64,000 nucleotides of DNA, taken from assembly GCF_910596095.1 (NCBI RefSeq), contig NC_056540.1, positions 23,658,001-23,722,000 of the forward strand, read 5' to 3'. This DNA comes from Thunnus maccoyii (taxonomy: Eukaryota; Chordata; Actinopteri; Scombriformes; Scombridae). The translations under genes were made by a program, and so were the position numbers. Below the pieces are notes generated by a model that was not told where the DNA came from, ran no database searches, and worked only from the letters and a program-made list of their open reading frames with translations. Below, one piece after another: positions 11,628-25,100 of this stretch. The number at the start of each line of letters is the position of its first letter. The stretch's first letter is position 1.

Positions 11628-12740
11628 TTACACAAATAGTCCAGATCTCAACTAACTTAAGGCAAAAATTTGCTTTGTACTTTCTCTGCATACATCTTAA
11701 AAAATGAGATACTTAAGTTTCAGCTAAATCTATCATCGCAACACTTTCACAACACTGAAACTGTCTGTGCTAAATCTTGCACAACTATAGATTGGTTACA
11801 AAGTTTTCATGCTTTCATGCAAAATTGACAAAAACACAAAAGTTTAGAACGATTCCTCTGTGATCAGCATGTAAACTGTAGAAGTGACTCGCTCTCATTT
11901 TAAACAGAGCAGCACTATGACAGAGTATCTTCCTGTCTGCAGCGGGTTGGAGGCCTGGCCTGATGCAGCTGAGCACAGGCGCACAAGGTCAGCCTCTCTC
12001 CTGTGGTTTCTTCTGCAATGGTATAGCCTGACTTCCTGTGAAAGATTACCATCTAGCCTCTCATATTCTCACTGATGCTTATCTTTTGAGCCGCAAACGC
12101 CAACTCCCCCCAACATCTCTACACCTTCGTCCCCAGCGACGGCCCCATCGGCCTGTCAATCTGGCAGCTCATCCTGTGTCCTCAACCCCTGCCCCCCTTT
12201 GTCCTCCCCCCAGCAGCCAAAAAATGAGCCATCCTCCCCTCCTCTGTCCTGGACCTGTCACTAAGAAATAAGATCCAGAGTCCCAGCCTGGGGGGTGAGG
12301 AACGCAGAGGTTGAATGAGTGAGGTCTGTGCATGTGTATGGGACCAAAATTTGAGGATTTTTGTAGGTTAACTAGATCCATCAAGCATTTACTAGAGCCT
12401 CACTGAAGTCGTTGAAGATGTTGAATTCCCAGCTCTACAGGAAGGATGCATGTGATTGCAATCATAAACCACATCAAGTAGAAGATTACCAAGTGAGCAG
12501 CTGCACAGGCAGTCAGTATCAGACGGCCACCTGTACACAGAAGGTGAAAGTAAATGTGGGCTACTATATCCCACAAAAGAAAGTACCTAAGCTGTCTAAA
12601 CTGATGACTAGTCAGTTATAGTTGATTCTGTTTTGTGTCAACACCACCACGTAGGTAGAAGCTACATCTCAAACTCTGAAGGAACAGGTCATTTCTCTGT
12701 TCACCACTATTGTCCGGATTGAAATATGTCAACAACTATT
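9180..12740. other. Intergenic, mostly unremarkable
   Basis: AT-rich DNA. It contains the G homopolymer at 11596-11626 and a C-rich patch at about 12090-12250. No supported gene; open frames here have no family match I can name. Confidence 0.5.
11596..11626 (+). repeat. Poly(G) run of 31
   Basis: An uninterrupted run of 31 guanines in otherwise AT-rich DNA. Runs like this form G-quadruplexes in vitro and are prone to length error in sequencing, so the true length is uncertain. Confidence 0.9.
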
Positions 12741-12744
12741 AAAT

Positions 12745-12955
12745 TGTCTACAGCCGTGCTAGTGGCTCTGTGAGGCTGTACTTAAGCACAGCAGTGCTTT
12801 GAGATATATTGATGTGATAGCGTGCTAGCAGGTATATTGATTTGCATCTTCACCATCTTAGTTTAGCAGGTTAGCATGCTAACATTTGATAATTTGCACT
12901 AAACACAGAGCCAGATGAAAAGTCAGGGGGTCACCAAAGTATCATTGTAAACTGA
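12745..12955 (+). repeat. Dispersed repeat family C, 5' part
   Basis: Shares the order gctagtggctctgtgaggct, then cttcaccatctta, gttagcatgctaacattt, gcactaaacac, gatgaaaagtcagggg with the longer copy at 28465. Internal segments are deleted. Class unknown. Confidence 0.7.
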
Positions 12956-13049
12956 ACTGAATTGTATTTGGGTTTAAAACTGTTGGTCAGACAAACTAGC
13001 AAACTGAAGATGTCACCTTGGGGAATTCTGACGGGCATTTATTGACTTT

Positions 13050-13147
13050 TTTTTTGACATTTTGTAGACAAACGGTTAATTGATTAAATGACAAATAACC
13101 AGAAGATTAATCAGTCATGAAAATAATCATTAGTTGCAGCCCTAATC
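13050..13147 (-). mobile_element. Fragment of hAT-like miniature element (family F)
   Basis: Read on the minus strand it begins attagggctgcaactaatg and continues with the same order of motifs as the larger copy starting at 59888, including cttctgattattt-like and gtttgtct-like blocks. Only one end is present. Confidence 0.6.
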
Positions 13148-13149
13148 TT

Positions 13150-14780
13150 AAAAATTATTACCAAAACTCTAGCTGCCCCTCGTCTGATACACAAACCTAA
13201 AAATAGTCAACACAGGTGAAACTAGTCTGTCTTATATTGGCTTAGTAACAGAACTTACAGTCCAGGTGCTTTATTCATTGAATACTTGGTCACAGGCAAG
13301 CCCAGCAGTTGTCTTTTCCAATCTACAGTATGTAAGAGAAGGATGAGATAGTGTCATACAGCCAGATAGATAAGATCTGAGAGAGGGAGAGGGCAGGCAG
13401 TCTGGCCAGTCTGGCTATCTCTCTGATGAGAGTGTGATTCAGCAGCGTGAATAATTAAAGCTGGGAGCAGTGATAGGAATCTGTAGACGCCGGGGTCGGA
13501 TAATACTGGACGGATATCAGGGGCCTTGGGTGCGGGGAGGCGGCGGCTGGGACGACATTAGTCACTCTTCCCGTGCCCCGGGCAGCCGTCAGGGCACCGC
13601 GCTGAAGGTCAGGAGATGATGGATGGACAGAGACCGGCAGTGGCTTACAGCTGAAGTTGACTAGAAAACTAATGTCCTGTACATGAAATATTAGCCTCAT
13701 GGAGGAAGATACCTGATCTGATACTGCAGCAATGTGTCATGGCTTTGTGAACTTTGTGAAAAGCTGTAGTCCATCAGCTTGAAATGAAGTTTTTGACAGG
13801 AAGAGGTGGGAATAAAGAGAAAAGAAGCATATAGGTAATGTGTTGCCACATCAGAACATTTTCAGATCGTCAAGAATTTCCAAAATGACTCATTTGCCAT
13901 TTGACTAATTATTCAGGATAATTACACCGTAAAGGGTGAGGATGAGCTGATAACTTATTCTCTTGCATTACCGGCTCTGTGTTTGTACGATGCACTTGTC
14001 AAACGTTTTAAGCTTTTTAAGCCCTTAGACTGTCATTATTCTCTGAACCAAAAGTCTTTCATGTTAGCAAACTAGAAACTTTTACCAAGAAACTAAGACA
14101 ACCGTGAGTGTGAACTTTTGGAGGAGGAAGGGAGGAGGTTTGAATCCTCTACGCTCAGCCACAACTGCCTACTCACTGACTGTTTTATTAATACGTGGAT
14201 AAAAACAAAATTTTAATATTGTTTGTCTTGCAAACAATGGTGGTCCAAATATAGATTGTGGGTAGACGTTACAGCGTGCACAAGTTGTACTGAAACAAGC
14301 CTCCGTATGAACCTAACCACAGCAGAGCATCCCCCTCCTCCTCCTCCTCGAACATTTCTGTGATTGTACTGTAGTTCTCTCTCTTTCAGATCTCTCCACA
14401 CACTGTTCCATTCATTATAATGGTTGCAGCACGCCAGCAGAGCCTCCATGACAGCAAGGAGCCCCATATTCAGGTCAACTCTCAGCCAGAACGATTCCTT
14501 GATTATTCCTTATTTATCCCAGTCATTCCTCCTGCTGTGGTGTGGAGTCTCTGGAAGATGTGTGTCTGAGTGAGAGGAGCCAGGGCTAATGAGCTGAGAG
14601 CTAGCCTGCTGATTGTTAGCAGGCTAGGGGCTGTGCTTCACCCCTCTCAGAAGGCACATTCAAATCATCAGCATCCCAGCATCCTGGTCAGGATGATGTG
14701 AGCTAGTCATGCTAATGTGAAGGTGTTTACTGTTTTGTTTATGTTGATATAAACACCCAAAGTGCATCCGACGTAGGGCC
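13150..14780. other. Intergenic; GC-rich patch at 13480-13620
   Basis: No gene seen. The patch at 13480-13620 is much richer in G and C, with several CpGs, than its surroundings. A short GGA/CCT purine-pyrimidine tract is at about 14331-14348. Confidence 0.45.
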
Positions 14781-14782
14781 AT

Positions 14783-15313
14783 TAAAGGATAAAGTTGGCC
14801 ATTTTCTATGTTTTTCTTACTGTCAACAAATTTTATGTGAACCATAAAAACCAACAATGAAGTCAACCTATTTACAAGTATTGTGTGTTTATCCAAAGCC
14901 TGATATATTTTATCCCTCTTTGTTCTTTGTGCTACGTTGTAAATTTCTTGAAGAACTTCAGTACAAAGTCAAGAGGTTGCGATATGTAGCACAACAAGCT
15001 AACGAAACACTGTAAACGGAAACATGTTCCCATGCACGCACTGTGGTGACTGCCTTACATGGAACTACTCTCCAGAGACTGAAAATGTGATCACTGTTAT
15101 TATCTTTGGAGCCTTTTCTAAACAACATGATGGTGCAACGGTGTGGGCTCATTGACGTGTTTTTAATAGTGTTTGGACAGCAATGGAGGTCTACTGCACA
15201 GAGGAAAGGAATGTGATATATCAGGCTTTGGATACACACACAATACTTGTTTCCGCACATTAGATTTGTTGAAAATAAGAAAAATATAGAAAACTGCCAG
15301 CAAAATCCATTAA
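14783..15313. mobile_element. Palindromic miniature element, full copy (family A)
   Basis: The two ends are long inverted repeats of each other. The left end (14787-14900) runs attttctatgtttttcttac, then a tcaacaaatttt-type block, acaagtattgtgtg and tatccaaagcctgatata. The reverse complement of the right end (15170-15313) gives the same blocks in the same order. Size about 530 bp with arms over 100 bp. The centre carries no coding frame. This is the layout of a non-autonomous DNA transposon (MITE-like or foldback); superfamily not assigned. Confidence 0.75.
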
Positions 15314-15315
15314 AG

Positions 15316-16565
15316 ACTCACACATACTGAAGATGTGATTCAAAATTTTAAGAGTAGTATTATCCGACCCTGGCGTCTCTTTTAAGGCATTCAGGTGAAG
15401 GTGTTTTCTATTTTTTTAATAGTAAGACATGTTTATGATCATGCAGTGTTTTTTAATATTGTTCATTGTTTTGAAATCAATTGTAAGGTCATAAGTCCCC
15501 ACCAACAGCTTGTCAAACACTGTTTCGACCTTCAGATTTTTTCTTCTAAGCCTTCATCTAAACTCGGCTACTTTGTGTAAAGTTCAAACCAGAATCACAT
15601 TTCTGATGCAGCCTTAATAACTTTTGACATTCAAGGTTGCTGTGTGTAGGAATGTTATCTTCACACAACAAATAAAGTAATCTTGCATTGTCTTACATCT
15701 GGCAGGTTTCAAGGAAATTCTGTGAAATGTTGTGAAATTGCTGTCTTGTCTTGTGAAATAAGATATTATACTCATCATACTTCATGAACCGTTAAACTGG
15801 TTGTAAGCTGTCAGTAAGAATCAACAGTATTCGTTGCTGTTTTAAAGATGTTTCGTCGTCTAAAATAGATAAAGATCAAAACACAAATATACACCACCAC
15901 CACAAGTTCAAGAACATCATGATATAATTTCCTTTCTATATTAAAAATGCATCTCTGCTGCAAGAAAAATCAAACTGATTAGAAATACTTTTTTTTTTCT
16001 TTTTCCAAGAACTGTACCTCATGCATTCATTTCCTATTAATGTGGTCTACAAACAGGCGTAAACTTCTCATTTAAGCTCCTTCTGCCTGTGGTAAGAAAA
16101 CACTGATACTATCAGCATGTGTGTTTTCTGTTTGTGTTCTGTTTCCTTTATAACAGCTAGGTAGCACTGAGGACACTGATGCCTGTCCTCTGTATAAATG
16201 TGCAAGGATAACATACATAATGCATAGAGAGTATATTTAAGGCCGACAAAAGTATCTTTCATCTCAATATGTTAAAATTTGCTAGCTGTATGTCCACCAA
16301 AAAAGATCAACAAAGTAGTCAGTATTTCCTCACCAGAATGTTATTCATGGCAGTGTGGAGAAATAAATTTTATGGATCTCAGCATGTCTGGAACGCTAGC
16401 TACGGCCCTGATCCTTCAGCTGTTGTATAGAGATAGAATAAAGTAATAGGATATAAACATTTCATTTTGACTGGACTATATAAGGTCTGCCATGTTAAAA
16501 AATGTATTCAGCAGGTGTGTTGATACTCTGTTTTAACCAATAATCACAAACAGAACACAATGACA
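15316..16565. other. Intergenic, no gene seen
   Basis: AT-rich; a 23-bp segment at 15356-15378 is an inverted match to 13485-13507. Confidence 0.45.
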
Positions 16566-16570
16566 AACTT

Positions 16571-16880
16571 AAAGTGCCCTTTCAGTTTGAGCTTTACTGT
16601 GCAGAATGATGCAGCGTTTGACACCGGAGGGCTGTTTTCACGTTCATGCTGAAGGGGGAAAGTTTCTCTCTGAGTTTGACACGTGTACTAACGAGCATGA
16701 TTTGTGACATCACAACCAGTTTGGAGCCAATTGTAGTGCACGTTCGCTGACAATAGACTTTTCAGTGAAGAAGAAGACGTCTGTGTCTTGTCGTTAAAAC
16801 TTTTGGGAATGAAATATATTCGCTTGTGGAAACATCACAGACAAATATTTATTAAAACATGTCTGGAGGGTTTCTTTTAA
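16571..16880 (+). repeat. Dispersed repeat family D, copy 1
   Basis: Shares with the copy at 54987 the ordered blocks gactgtgcagaatgat-like, gagtttgacac, ggctgtttt, ggaaagtttctctctg, gagcatgatttgtgacatca, agtttggagcca and aatagact. Class unknown; typical of fish intergenic DNA. Confidence 0.7.
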
Positions 16881-16884
16881 TAAT

Positions 16885-18570
16885 ATTAAACATAACAGGA
16901 TGTTAAAAAAAAGTCAATAAACTAAAATGAAATCCATTACTACATATAGTATTATGTAAAATGTAGGCACATAATGTATGAGTCAAAATGAGTTAAAACT
17001 TCAGGAAACTTTGCAGAAACTAGAGCGGTCACATTACTTTTACCCACTGGTCCAATTACATTAATGAGCTGAAGGTGTAAAACTCGGTGGACTGTTCTCT
17101 GGACTTTTAAAGAAGCTACTCATATATTGTATGCATGCAGGTACACGCACACACACTCTATACTGTACTGAGAGGGAGCAAGGCGTCTCTTTAGCAATTC
17201 CAAATGAGCAACTGTGGGACCAGGAATAATGGATGAGCAGCGGCATGGTCAAGTCTAATTACCGCAACCTCTAGACCATTGAATCCTGGTCCTCACTTTC
17301 CTGGCCACCTCTGGTCCGGTCACATGTGTAATAGCCTGTTGGGAGAGCAGACATCAGTCTCTGTGCCGCTGCAGTTCAGCGGGCTCACAGTTCAGGTCCT
17401 CGCCCCGGCTGCAGCCTCCAGTAAATGTGGCTCTACATCACCCCGGACACAATCCATCCCCATTAACTTCAAGCAGGAGGAGCCTATTTCATCCTCATTG
17501 CCTACAGTGTCTGAGTCAGACAGCCGCTCCATTCATATAATCCACAGATCTGAAATGTGTTATGCCCTGCTCATGAGGTTGAAGTGGTTTAAAGGACACG
17601 ACGGGGCAGAGATTGGAAGTTAATTGACTGTGCGATGACTGTAATGATTTGATCCCGGCCAGAGAGTGAAAACCATCATGAGCTCCTCAGCAGACCGTGA
17701 AGTCCACAGCTGCAATTAGGGAATAACATTTATCAGTCCTGCTAACAGTTAATGTGCCGTCCATACTAACGATGTATGACAACATACCAAGGACCGTCAC
17801 ATTACAATTTTTCGGTTGCTTGTAATATTAAGTAAGTAATTAAGCATGCAGTAATAATGTTAAGTGCATCTTACTATAGTAACAACAAATGACTTAAATG
17901 TTTAATGTATTGTAAATTACTACAGATGTTTTAAAATCTTCACATGCAGGTTATGGTTGATGCTGAGGCTTTTTCAAACCTTATCTTACTTTTAAAAGAA
18001 CATATTTTGGGGAGGATTTTTCCCTTCAGAAGACTAGAGAGGTGACAGGAATACAAAGTCAGTGAAGTCATGAACCTTCAGGCTAGTAGGTCACATGAGT
18101 TATTAACTTTAAAGGTCCAAGTCTAGCACAGTAAAGCAGAACTTTAAACACTCTTTACGAATTGAATGACATCATGCTCTGACCTTTTAAATACCTTTTA
18201 AATTTGTAATTGTTTTCTGTAATGTTGGACTAAATTGTTCATTAATTATGTTAATTATGTGCCTGAATTGTGATTGTTTGTCTAATGCTTTTATAGTATT
18301 TGTTGTAGTATACTCTTGAAAAGAAGATGGTAACGTCAATGAGACAAGGCTGGGAGAAAAGGCTGTTATTATTTATTTCTCTTATTGTCAAGAAATCCCA
18401 TGACAAGACCAAAATCAACAATGTGTCAGCACATTTCTCAATACTTTCTGACTTCCTCACCCCGTCTGTAACTCTCAGGCCTGATGATGTAAATGTTTAA
18501 AGACAAGTCACAAGTATATAGATTAATTTTAATAGTGGGGATGTGGATTCTGTAGATTTTGGGATTGAAA
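16885..18570. other. Intergenic, no gene seen
   Basis: AT-rich. A 114-codon open frame on the plus strand at 17279-17623 has no recognisable family and no clear splice context. Confidence 0.45.
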
Positions 18571-18579
18571 TAAACAACA

Positions 18580-18797
18580 GTTTTCATCGTAATGAATGAT
18601 GTCACCCAGTGAAACAGTGTGGCTCGCTGATGTGTTTTTAATTGTGGGACGATGGAGGTCTATGGCACAGAGGAATAAGCTTTGGTTACACAGTTAATAC
18701 TTGTTAGTATGATCAATTAATTGTTGGCTTTGATCTATTCATGCTATTTGTTGACAATAAAAAATATAGACTATCACCAGATCTATCCTTTAAATTA
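18580..18797. mobile_element. Palindromic miniature element, right half (family A)
   Basis: Matches the right half of the 14783-15313 element: gatgtgtttttaat, gatggaggtctatggcacag, aataagctttggttac, and a terminal ttgacaataaaaaatataga block. The left arm is missing. Confidence 0.65.
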
Positions 18798-18799
18798 AG

Positions 18800-19809
18800 A
18801 ATTAACTCAGCAACTAATAGAGTCTCCTCTTAAGGCATTAAATCAAATTATTATTTACAGATTATTTGTCTCTGAGCAACTGACAGCGACATCCTTTTCC
18901 TGTGGCATTTTGTTCATATTCAATTTGGTTCAAACACAAAAGCGTTTTCATACAGATACAGCGACTGCATGAAAGGAGCTGTATTTAATTTTCTGAGCAG
19001 CGGTTTTCTTACGTGGTGCGGTGGAGGTTGATGCTATGATCAAATATGCACTAATCCTGTCTGTTTATATTTCTTCATGCTTTTCATGGTACATTTTGTA
19101 AGATTGTTTGTGGGTGGCAGAAGAAGCCTCAGAGGAAATTATGACACCATGCTTACTATAGATGTTCAAAATATCTCACAAATTTTTACCATGAAACCTG
19201 AATGTGAGTGTCTGACTTAGGGATCAGTATGTTATTTTCTACTTAAACCACTTATGTTATGTTTTATGGTAATACTGTTGGTGTTATGGCACAGGAAGAT
19301 CAACTCCCCTCATACAGTAAATGAGATGGTTTCTTTTTTGCAGTCACCACTTGGTGGTGCCAGTAATCACATATCGTTCATTTCCTTGGTTTACTGAGTA
19401 AATGTACTCAGCAACATTTTATTATTATATTTTAAGGTGGAATTATCTAATTCAACTGTTATATAGAAGGTAGTTTGGGAAATATACCGTAAGGATGAAT
19501 GAAGAATGACTGTTACCTCTTAAAAACTAAATGTAGAGCTGTAAAAATCACACATACAGTAAAGAGTATCATGTGAACGGTTAAAGTACTCTAAGTTGTA
19601 GGTTTTATTGCTATCATTGTAGTCTCGGCATTTTAAGAAAGCAATGATGGTCCCCAGGTGGTCAGTACCAAACAATAAAACGTTTTATTAAAGCAGTTTG
19701 GTCAACAGACTTTGTGTAAATTGTCTTTGAAATGGAGCAACTGTGAGATTCTTTGAGACCATCTTTGAACTTGTCTGCTGTGACCAGATGAGGCTTCCCC
19801 TCCCCTGAG

Positions 19810-19856
<47 letters not shown>

Positions 19857-20770
19857 GACATAGAGACACACATGTAGACAAAAAAGAAGGCTGGCCTCAA
19901 AGATGGAGAGAGAATTTGTCAACTTTGAAGCAGGTACGGCATTTCAGGTCTAGTGCTTCTAAATTGGAAAGGTTGCAGTGTTACAGTTATTTTGTTCAGC
20001 GAAGCCCCTTGTGGTACAATTTAACCACTCAAAGCTGAGGATGGAAAAAAGCCTTGACTGACCTGTCGGATTTTATTATCAGGTCACCAACCACAACTCT
20101 TAATTCAAACAGTCGCTCTGAGCATTTTCACTATGAAAGGAGTCGGTGCATGTTTTTTTCTTTCTTATCTCATCTTGGTGATTTAAGCTATGACATCTTG
20201 TGGCTACATGAGGTAAAGTGGCTTATCAGTGCAGCTATGCAGAAGAGCAAGAGGTACAGTATCCTAAAATACTTTTGTCAGTCAGTTGTCATTTTAGTTC
20301 GTTGTATTTGCAGGTTATGCAAAATATTTGACTGAAAACAGAGATATACTGTATATCAAACTTAACAACTACAACAAGATATCTTCTGGTAACACATAAA
20401 AAACCAAAAGAAAAAGAACATTAACTGTATAACATGATATATACTTGTTCTTTCAAATAACATATGTGCCAAATTTCAAATAAATTGCGCATTGTTTGCA
20501 AAGTTAACTCTACTTCCCCATCTAACTGACATCAGATTGTTCCTGAATACCCACAAATGGCTGTCCGTTCTGTAGTCTTTGTTGCTAAGGTTGTTGCTAA
20601 GGCTGTTCTACAGGTTGTTCAAGTTGTCCACTCGCATATTTTGGATTGGATTTGGGCTTGAACATCTATAGGTGTATTTGAGAAGTTGGCATTTTGTGTA
20701 AAGAACGAGAAAAAGTTAAATCCTGGCACTATTGTTTGTTTATGTAGCCTCTGGAACCACCTGAAGTTTA
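18800..20770. other. Intergenic; CA microsatellite
   Basis: No gene seen. Contains the CA tract at 19812-19852. Confidence 0.5.
19812..19852. repeat. CA microsatellite
   Basis: About 20 perfect AC units. Confidence 0.95.
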
Positions 20771-20779
20771 CTGAGATGC

Positions 20780-20935
20780 AGCTTCCAATCATCCTGTGGG
20801 AACCATGAATCTATATTATTCAGTCTATACAAAATGTTCTGGCGATCCATTCAATAGTTATTGAGATATTTCAGTCTGGTCCAAAGTGGTGAACCGATAG
20901 ACTGACCAAAATTGCTACGGCAGTGGTAAAAGCAA
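20780..20935 (+). repeat. Dispersed repeat family C, 3' part
   Basis: The blocks gggaaccatgaat, gatccattcaatagttattg, gagatatttcagtctggtcc and aaagtggtg follow the order of the 3' end of the copy at 28465-29010. The 5' part is absent. Confidence 0.65.
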
Positions 20936-21654
20936 CAGAGGAAGAATCCTTCTTCTAGTATGGACGAAGGTACCATAGATGTTTTATGTACTGTACAGAG
21001 TAGACAGAAATATCAGCAGTAAAATTACACAAATATTGCATAGTTCCCAGTAAAGAGCAGAGGATAACCAAGTAACACATTGAACAAATCTGCTTTTAAA
21101 AATGTAAAGTCTTAACAATAATATAAATTGGATATTTTGTGTATTTGACTGTTGTGTGTAGAAATACTCAAATGAAACTGATGTATCCGTGTCTTTGACG
21201 CATCTGAATATAGGAAGTAACTCCTACAATTTGAGAAACATTAAGTTCCTGCATCTTACATCTCTCTTGGATTAATACTTAATGAGTTTCCAAACTGATC
21301 CTCTGGGACTGAGGGAAAAGTGCAGCAACAGTGCAGCAATCATATAAAGAACATTGGCAGTGCTACAATGGCTTCTTCTGCACATGACAAGCTGAAGAAG
21401 AAGAGTTTTTGAAGCTGTCAGTATGGAGAAGTTTTCCATGCAGAATCCTGTCCTACATATCCCCAACAGCTCTGAGCAAGGCCATGAAATTATTACATCA
21501 AACTGAGACATCAATGCGCTCTTATTCTTATTTCTGCTTGTATTTGAGGGAAGAAACTTAAAGAAATACTTCATCATTTCGGGAAATATGCCTTTTAGCT
21601 GTCTTGCAGAGAATGAAATAAGAAGATTAATACCAGTCTTGTAAAGTTAATATC

Positions 21655-22105
21655 AAAGGATATGGCTGGTGATTTTCTATATTTTTCTTGTCAACGAATC
21701 TCATGTTCAGAGCCAAACCAACAATGAACTCATCCTATTTACAAGTATTGTGTGTGTATCCAAAGCCTTATTTCTCTGTGCCATAGACCTCTATTGTCCA
21801 AAAGCAATTGAAAACACATCACTGAGTCACACTGTTGCACAGAACTTCAGTATAAAGTCAAGTGGTTCTGATATGAAGCACAACAAGCTAGCAAAGCTCT
21901 GTTAACAGAACTCTGTTCCCGCACATTTGCAGTGGCGTCTGCGTTACAAAGAACTACTCTCCGGAGAAAAATTGAATGCTGTTTTTAGTCTTTGGAGCCG
22001 TCTCTAAACAAACTACCTTGACCATAATCTTTGTGGTGAAGGAACATGTCACCCAGCGTAGCAGTGTGACTCACTGAGTCATACCACAATAGTTTTTGGT
22101 TTAAG
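21655..22105. mobile_element. Palindromic miniature element, left part (family A)
   Basis: Has the left arm (gattttctatatttttcttg, tcaacgaatctcatg, acaagtattgtgtgtgtatc) and the centre shared with the 14783 copy (gcacaacaagcta, aactactctcc, ctttggagcc). The right arm is lost. A segment before the centre (21775-21840) is the reverse complement of the arm-proximal block of the other copies. Confidence 0.65.
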
Positions 22106-22109
22106 CTAC

Positions 22110-25100
22110 AGGCAGCAGCTTTAGCTTACCATAAAGACTGAAAACAGGGGAAACAGCTAGCCTCTGTTCAACGATTTAAAAGGCAGCTTAACAACACCTT
22201 TAGACCTCAGTAACCATTATGCTATATCTTGTTTGTTTAATTTGTACAAAAATGGAGGTGTAATTGAGCAGCTGTTTTCCCCCGTTTCCATTCTTTATGC
22301 TAAGCTATGCTAAACATCTCCTGTGTGTAGCTTCATATTTCATGTACAGACATGAGATTGGTGTCCATCTTCTCATTTAAGTCTCTGCAAGTAATCAAAT
22401 GAGCAAATTTCCCAAAATGTCATGCTATGGCTTTAATGCCTCAATAATATCTCATGTAATGTACAAAAACATGCAGCTGGCTGTATGTACTGTACATACA
22501 AATAAAGGTGGAGCATTGCCAGGTGTAAACCCAAACCTGTCCTGCCTTCACTCTCACTGTGAGGCCTCACACATTCTCAGGGTCAAAGGGGAAATATTTT
22601 CCTCTAAGCTATGCGGGCTAACAGGAACGTGTACAGTTTGACAGCATGCAGCTACAGTTGTGATGTTTCCCTCCAAACAGGAGAGTGCTGTAGGGGTGAG
22701 TGTAAGAAACTGTGGAGCACAGCTCAGAAAGAAAGAAACCAGCTCTGCGTCTGCCCTCCTAATCCCTCCACCCTTCTCTTTTCATCTCTCTCCATCACCG
22801 GAATTCCAAATGGGTATGAATGTTTTTCTGCCCGCTTTCCTCAAAGCTGCGTATTAACAATTGCATCGCACTGCAAATGGCATCTCCAAGGTAGGGGCCG
22901 ACCTTCATTCCTCTGCAGAGGGCACGCCAGTAAATCCATTTCTCTAGAGATGCGGTTCACTGAATAACAAATCACAGGGGCAGACGTGGCTCTCTCTCCT
23001 GTTAAAGAAGCCTATTGCTAGAAACTTCCTTCACAGGGTGTAACACCAGGGGTTTATTATGAAGAGAAGGGAGTGGACAAACAGAGAATGTGTTGCCATA
23101 GGGAACAGAGGAAACTATACCACCAAACATGTAAAACCTACTCACTATTTCCCTTCACTCCTCTTTCTCACATTTCTCTGCTGATAATAGTCTTGGTAAA
23201 TTACACATATTACCATGTGAAAAGAGTAATGAAGCCTTGTAAATAAATAAATGTGCTGTTCTTGCTTCTCCCTGGTGCTCACACATCCATGACACACAAT
23301 GATATTGAGGACGCCCTCTGCATCATCAGGAAAAAAAAGCACAACCCCATTTTGCACTGATATCTCACAGCGTCTGCACATATTCCTGTATCTCATTTCC
23401 GATGTTGCTCTCCTTGAACCAAATCAACTCTACGGAATATCAGCCACCTGTCAAAATCTGTTAAGGTGGCTCACATTTCATGAAACACCTTATCTTGCCT
23501 CATGACCACATATTTACACCCTGCAAACAAAATGGCTCCAGCACTGTCGTCGCTGATAAGGGCCTTTAGTGGTGGAACAAGGTGACAGCAGCCAGATTAC
23601 AAGTTGGTGATTTACCTTATTCATTCCCGTGACCTAGAAAAGAAGACCAATTTCAGTATAAGCTGCGGTTCCACTGCAGACAGACTTGATTCACTGTCTG
23701 TGGTGTTTTATTGAATCTTCCTCCTCAGAATTGTTCAAGCAACTTTCGTTCGATTTGAGAAAAGATTAGCTTGCAGATTGAAGGAGATAAGATTCACAGC
23801 ATTCCCGGAGACCAATTTTTGAAACATTACAGCTGTGTGGTGATGTGAATTGGATCTAATTTCTGCTTTGTTGACATCTAGAGAAACTATGTTTACGTAA
23901 AAAGAAAGTCCAGTATTTTCAACCAGGGTCTAATTCTTATAATTGTCATTCTGACTAATAAGTCACGCTAAATTAGCATTCAATAGTGTAGAGCTTTGGG
24001 AACTGTGACTCTGGACAAAGTAACTTATATCACGTCAAGCAGCTTGAGCCTGCTTAAGCTTTCCAAATAAACATCAGCTTTACAGAAATCATTTCAAACG
24101 CTTGTAAACACAGAAATTAGCTCCCTGGATAAGCTATTGTAGCTAAGTCCATAGAGATTTACTTCTGGGGCAATTTGCCAGCTACCCAAACTAGCTGTCC
24201 ATTCATCTGCAAACATGTTGTTGTTTTGTTTACATGCCTATGGCAGCCAATCTAGGCAACAATATTGTCTCTATAGACACAGACTGGATCTTTTTCTTGT
24301 TCTAATGACATACGGTAGTTTCTTTCATATAAGAAGTTAACGTGTCATGTTAAAGCAAGAAAAGTTTGTTTTAATTAGATCTGTTCATTTTTTTAACGTT
24401 TAACATAAGAAAAGTTGGAATTATATCATATCTAATAATGAGAAAAATAAAAAATAACATGAAACTATCTTGCTATAGCGTGAAAAGGATCTTGTAATAA
24501 CATGAAAAGGATTGTGTTAAAACATGAAAGAAAGGCAGCAGTCCCCTGCCATACATACATATAGGTTGCTGATGATTTAACATGTGGGCTTGCTAGAGAA
24601 ACCAGAGAAGATTTGTTTATATTATTGGTTTCTGATGAAATTTAAGAAAACTTCTGTTGTGAGATGGTGAGTGCAAAATTAGCATGACTCATAGTCAGAA
24701 AGGTCACAATTATGAGAATAGTTGGGAGGTGGAAAGAGCTGGTTCCATCCCATCCAATTCCAAATTTTTCTCAATATCCTGAATGTTACTTAACATTAGA
24801 AACAAGTGACTTTTTCCGAATAATGTAACAATCCTATAGGTTTATGTTATGGACACCAGTTTTAATTATTTCAATTTCGATTCTGAGAAATCAGGTTTTG
24901 TCTCTTGTCTTGTCTTTTGTCATTTTTTGTTTGTTACTTTTGGCATGATGGACAGGTCTAAAGACTGAAATACCCATTAGCCATAGCCACTATTGCTGCG
25001 GAGAATACGCCAGTCAGATTCACGAATCAGAGCGGTAGGGAATTCAAAACCTCCGTTGCATCTTGGGAGTTGTAGTTAACTTCTAACCTGAAGTTTTTAT

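Noticed and set aside
17279..17623. 114-codon plus-strand open frame
   Set aside because: No family motif and no good flanking splice sites, so length alone does not support a gene.
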